From Spirochaetaceae bacterium (lineage in GTDB: Bacteria; Spirochaetota; Spirochaetia; Treponematales; Breznakiellaceae): a stretch of DNA of 12,730 nucleotides. Location of the stretch: contig JAISZQ010000350.1 of NCBI GenBank assembly GCA_031269165.1, forward strand, positions 1 to 12,730, written 5' to 3'. The translations under genes were made by a program, and so were the position numbers. Position 1 is the stretch's first letter. Every line of letters begins with the position of its first letter. The notes below the pieces were generated by a model. That model ran no database searches. It had not been told where the DNA came from and worked only from the letters and a program-made list of their open reading frames with translations. Shown piece after piece: positions 12,430 through 12,730 of this stretch.

Positions 12430-12677
12430 TGTGATTCGGGGGCGTTGCGGGGGTGGAGCCTACAACCCTCAACGTCCTGTTTCGGGTTTCCGGCCGGGGC
12501 GTACTCAGTAATGCGTCCGTCCGTGGACGCTTGGGGTACGCCCACAAAACCATGCACCGCATGGTTTTGCCCCGCAGAGGGGGTAGCGTAAGACCACACG
12601 GAGGGAGGTGGGGACGCGCCGCAGACGCGGACATATCGACCGGAGTGCGTGTCTGGAGCGAGGGGGAGACTTCCCCC
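12430..12677 (+). repeat. Mosaic repeat, copy C
   Basis: Downstream of dus, this segment is the inverted counterpart of 8930-9265, sharing blocks in the same order: GTGATTCGGGGG, CAACGTCCTGTTTCGGG, CCGGCCGGGGCGT, a block containing AATGCGTCCGTCCGTGGACG, GGGGTACGCCCAC, CATGCACCGCATGG and GAGGGGGTAGCG. It continues into blocks shared with copy A at 2499-2580, ending in the GGGGGA/TCCCCC hairpin (12662-12677). The identical peptide MRPSVDAWGTPTKP read from both copies is an artefact of this DNA identity. Confidence 0.8.
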
Positions 12678-12706
12678 AGTCAACAACTTAAGAATTTTGG
12701 TCCGCG

Positions 12707-12728
12707 AATGGCGCGAATAAGCGCCATT
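12707..12728. repeat. 8-bp perfect inverted repeat at the right edge
   Basis: AATGGCGC and GCGCCATT are separated by GAATAA. The hairpin follows an A/T-rich stretch after copy C. Without the sequence beyond 12730 its role cannot be judged. Confidence 0.5.
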
Positions 12729-12730
12729 GG

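Overview
The window looks like chromosomal DNA of a GC-rich spirochaete, most probably a Treponema-type organism. The main evidence is a 16S rRNA 5' segment (minus strand, running off the left edge) whose sequence around the 338-515 region has a spirochaete-like form (GCAGCAGCTAAGAATATTCCGC, then a GTGAATAAGCCCCGGC block before the 515 site). Species level cannot be read from here. The gene set is mostly housekeeping (16S rRNA, guaA, accD, tatD, dus), with a small regulatory/membrane pair, one large sugar-type regulator and a retropepsin-like protease gene. About a third of the window is intergenic and crowded with repeats.

Layout. 1-608: 16S rRNA 5' part, read leftwards from a near-consensus promoter at 896-924 with an A/T-rich upstream tract and a roughly 280-nt structured leader. 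986-2944: a divergent unit with a HAAS/permease-prefix membrane protein and a PadR-family repressor. They are separated by about 11 units of a 37-38 bp G-rich tandem repeat. A perfect palindrome sits between the -35 and -10 of this unit's promoter. 2945-3491: no convincing gene, only an orphan Shine-Dalgarno with a 15-codon ORF. 3492-5639 (minus): a LacI-type sensor/AraC-type DNA-binding fusion. 5924-8370 (minus): accD and guaA, overlapping by 13 nt. 8461-8889 (minus): a clan AA (retropepsin-like) aspartic protease whose catalytic motif is interrupted. 8890-10533: a non-coding repeat zone with a 384-bp mosaic element and a seven-unit array of long hairpins separated by identical-length 43-nt spacers. 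10574-12374: tatD and dus, overlapping by 14 nt. 12430-12730: another copy of the mosaic element, inverted relative to the one at 8907-9290.

How it works together. The HAAS protein and PadR repressor form a standard regulator/membrane-effector pair, and the palindrome in their promoter is a plausible autoregulatory operator. AccD supplies the carboxyltransferase beta subunit for malonyl-CoA synthesis and GuaA makes GMP; they are translationally linked but metabolically unrelated. TatD and Dus form another overlapping pair (nuclease-type hydrolase and tRNA dihydrouridine synthase).

The most notable theme is repeat activity that reaches into genes. A GGGCCTGTCCCC motif, akin to the G-rich array, lies in frame inside dus. 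guaA carries an Ala/Pro-rich insert of about 26 residues. The HAAS C-terminus is made from an intergenic direct repeat. The protease active site holds a 15-nt insert that is itself a small hairpin. I did not find a complete undescribed defence or mobile system; the best candidates for something new are the constant-spacer hairpin array and the mosaic repeat family.
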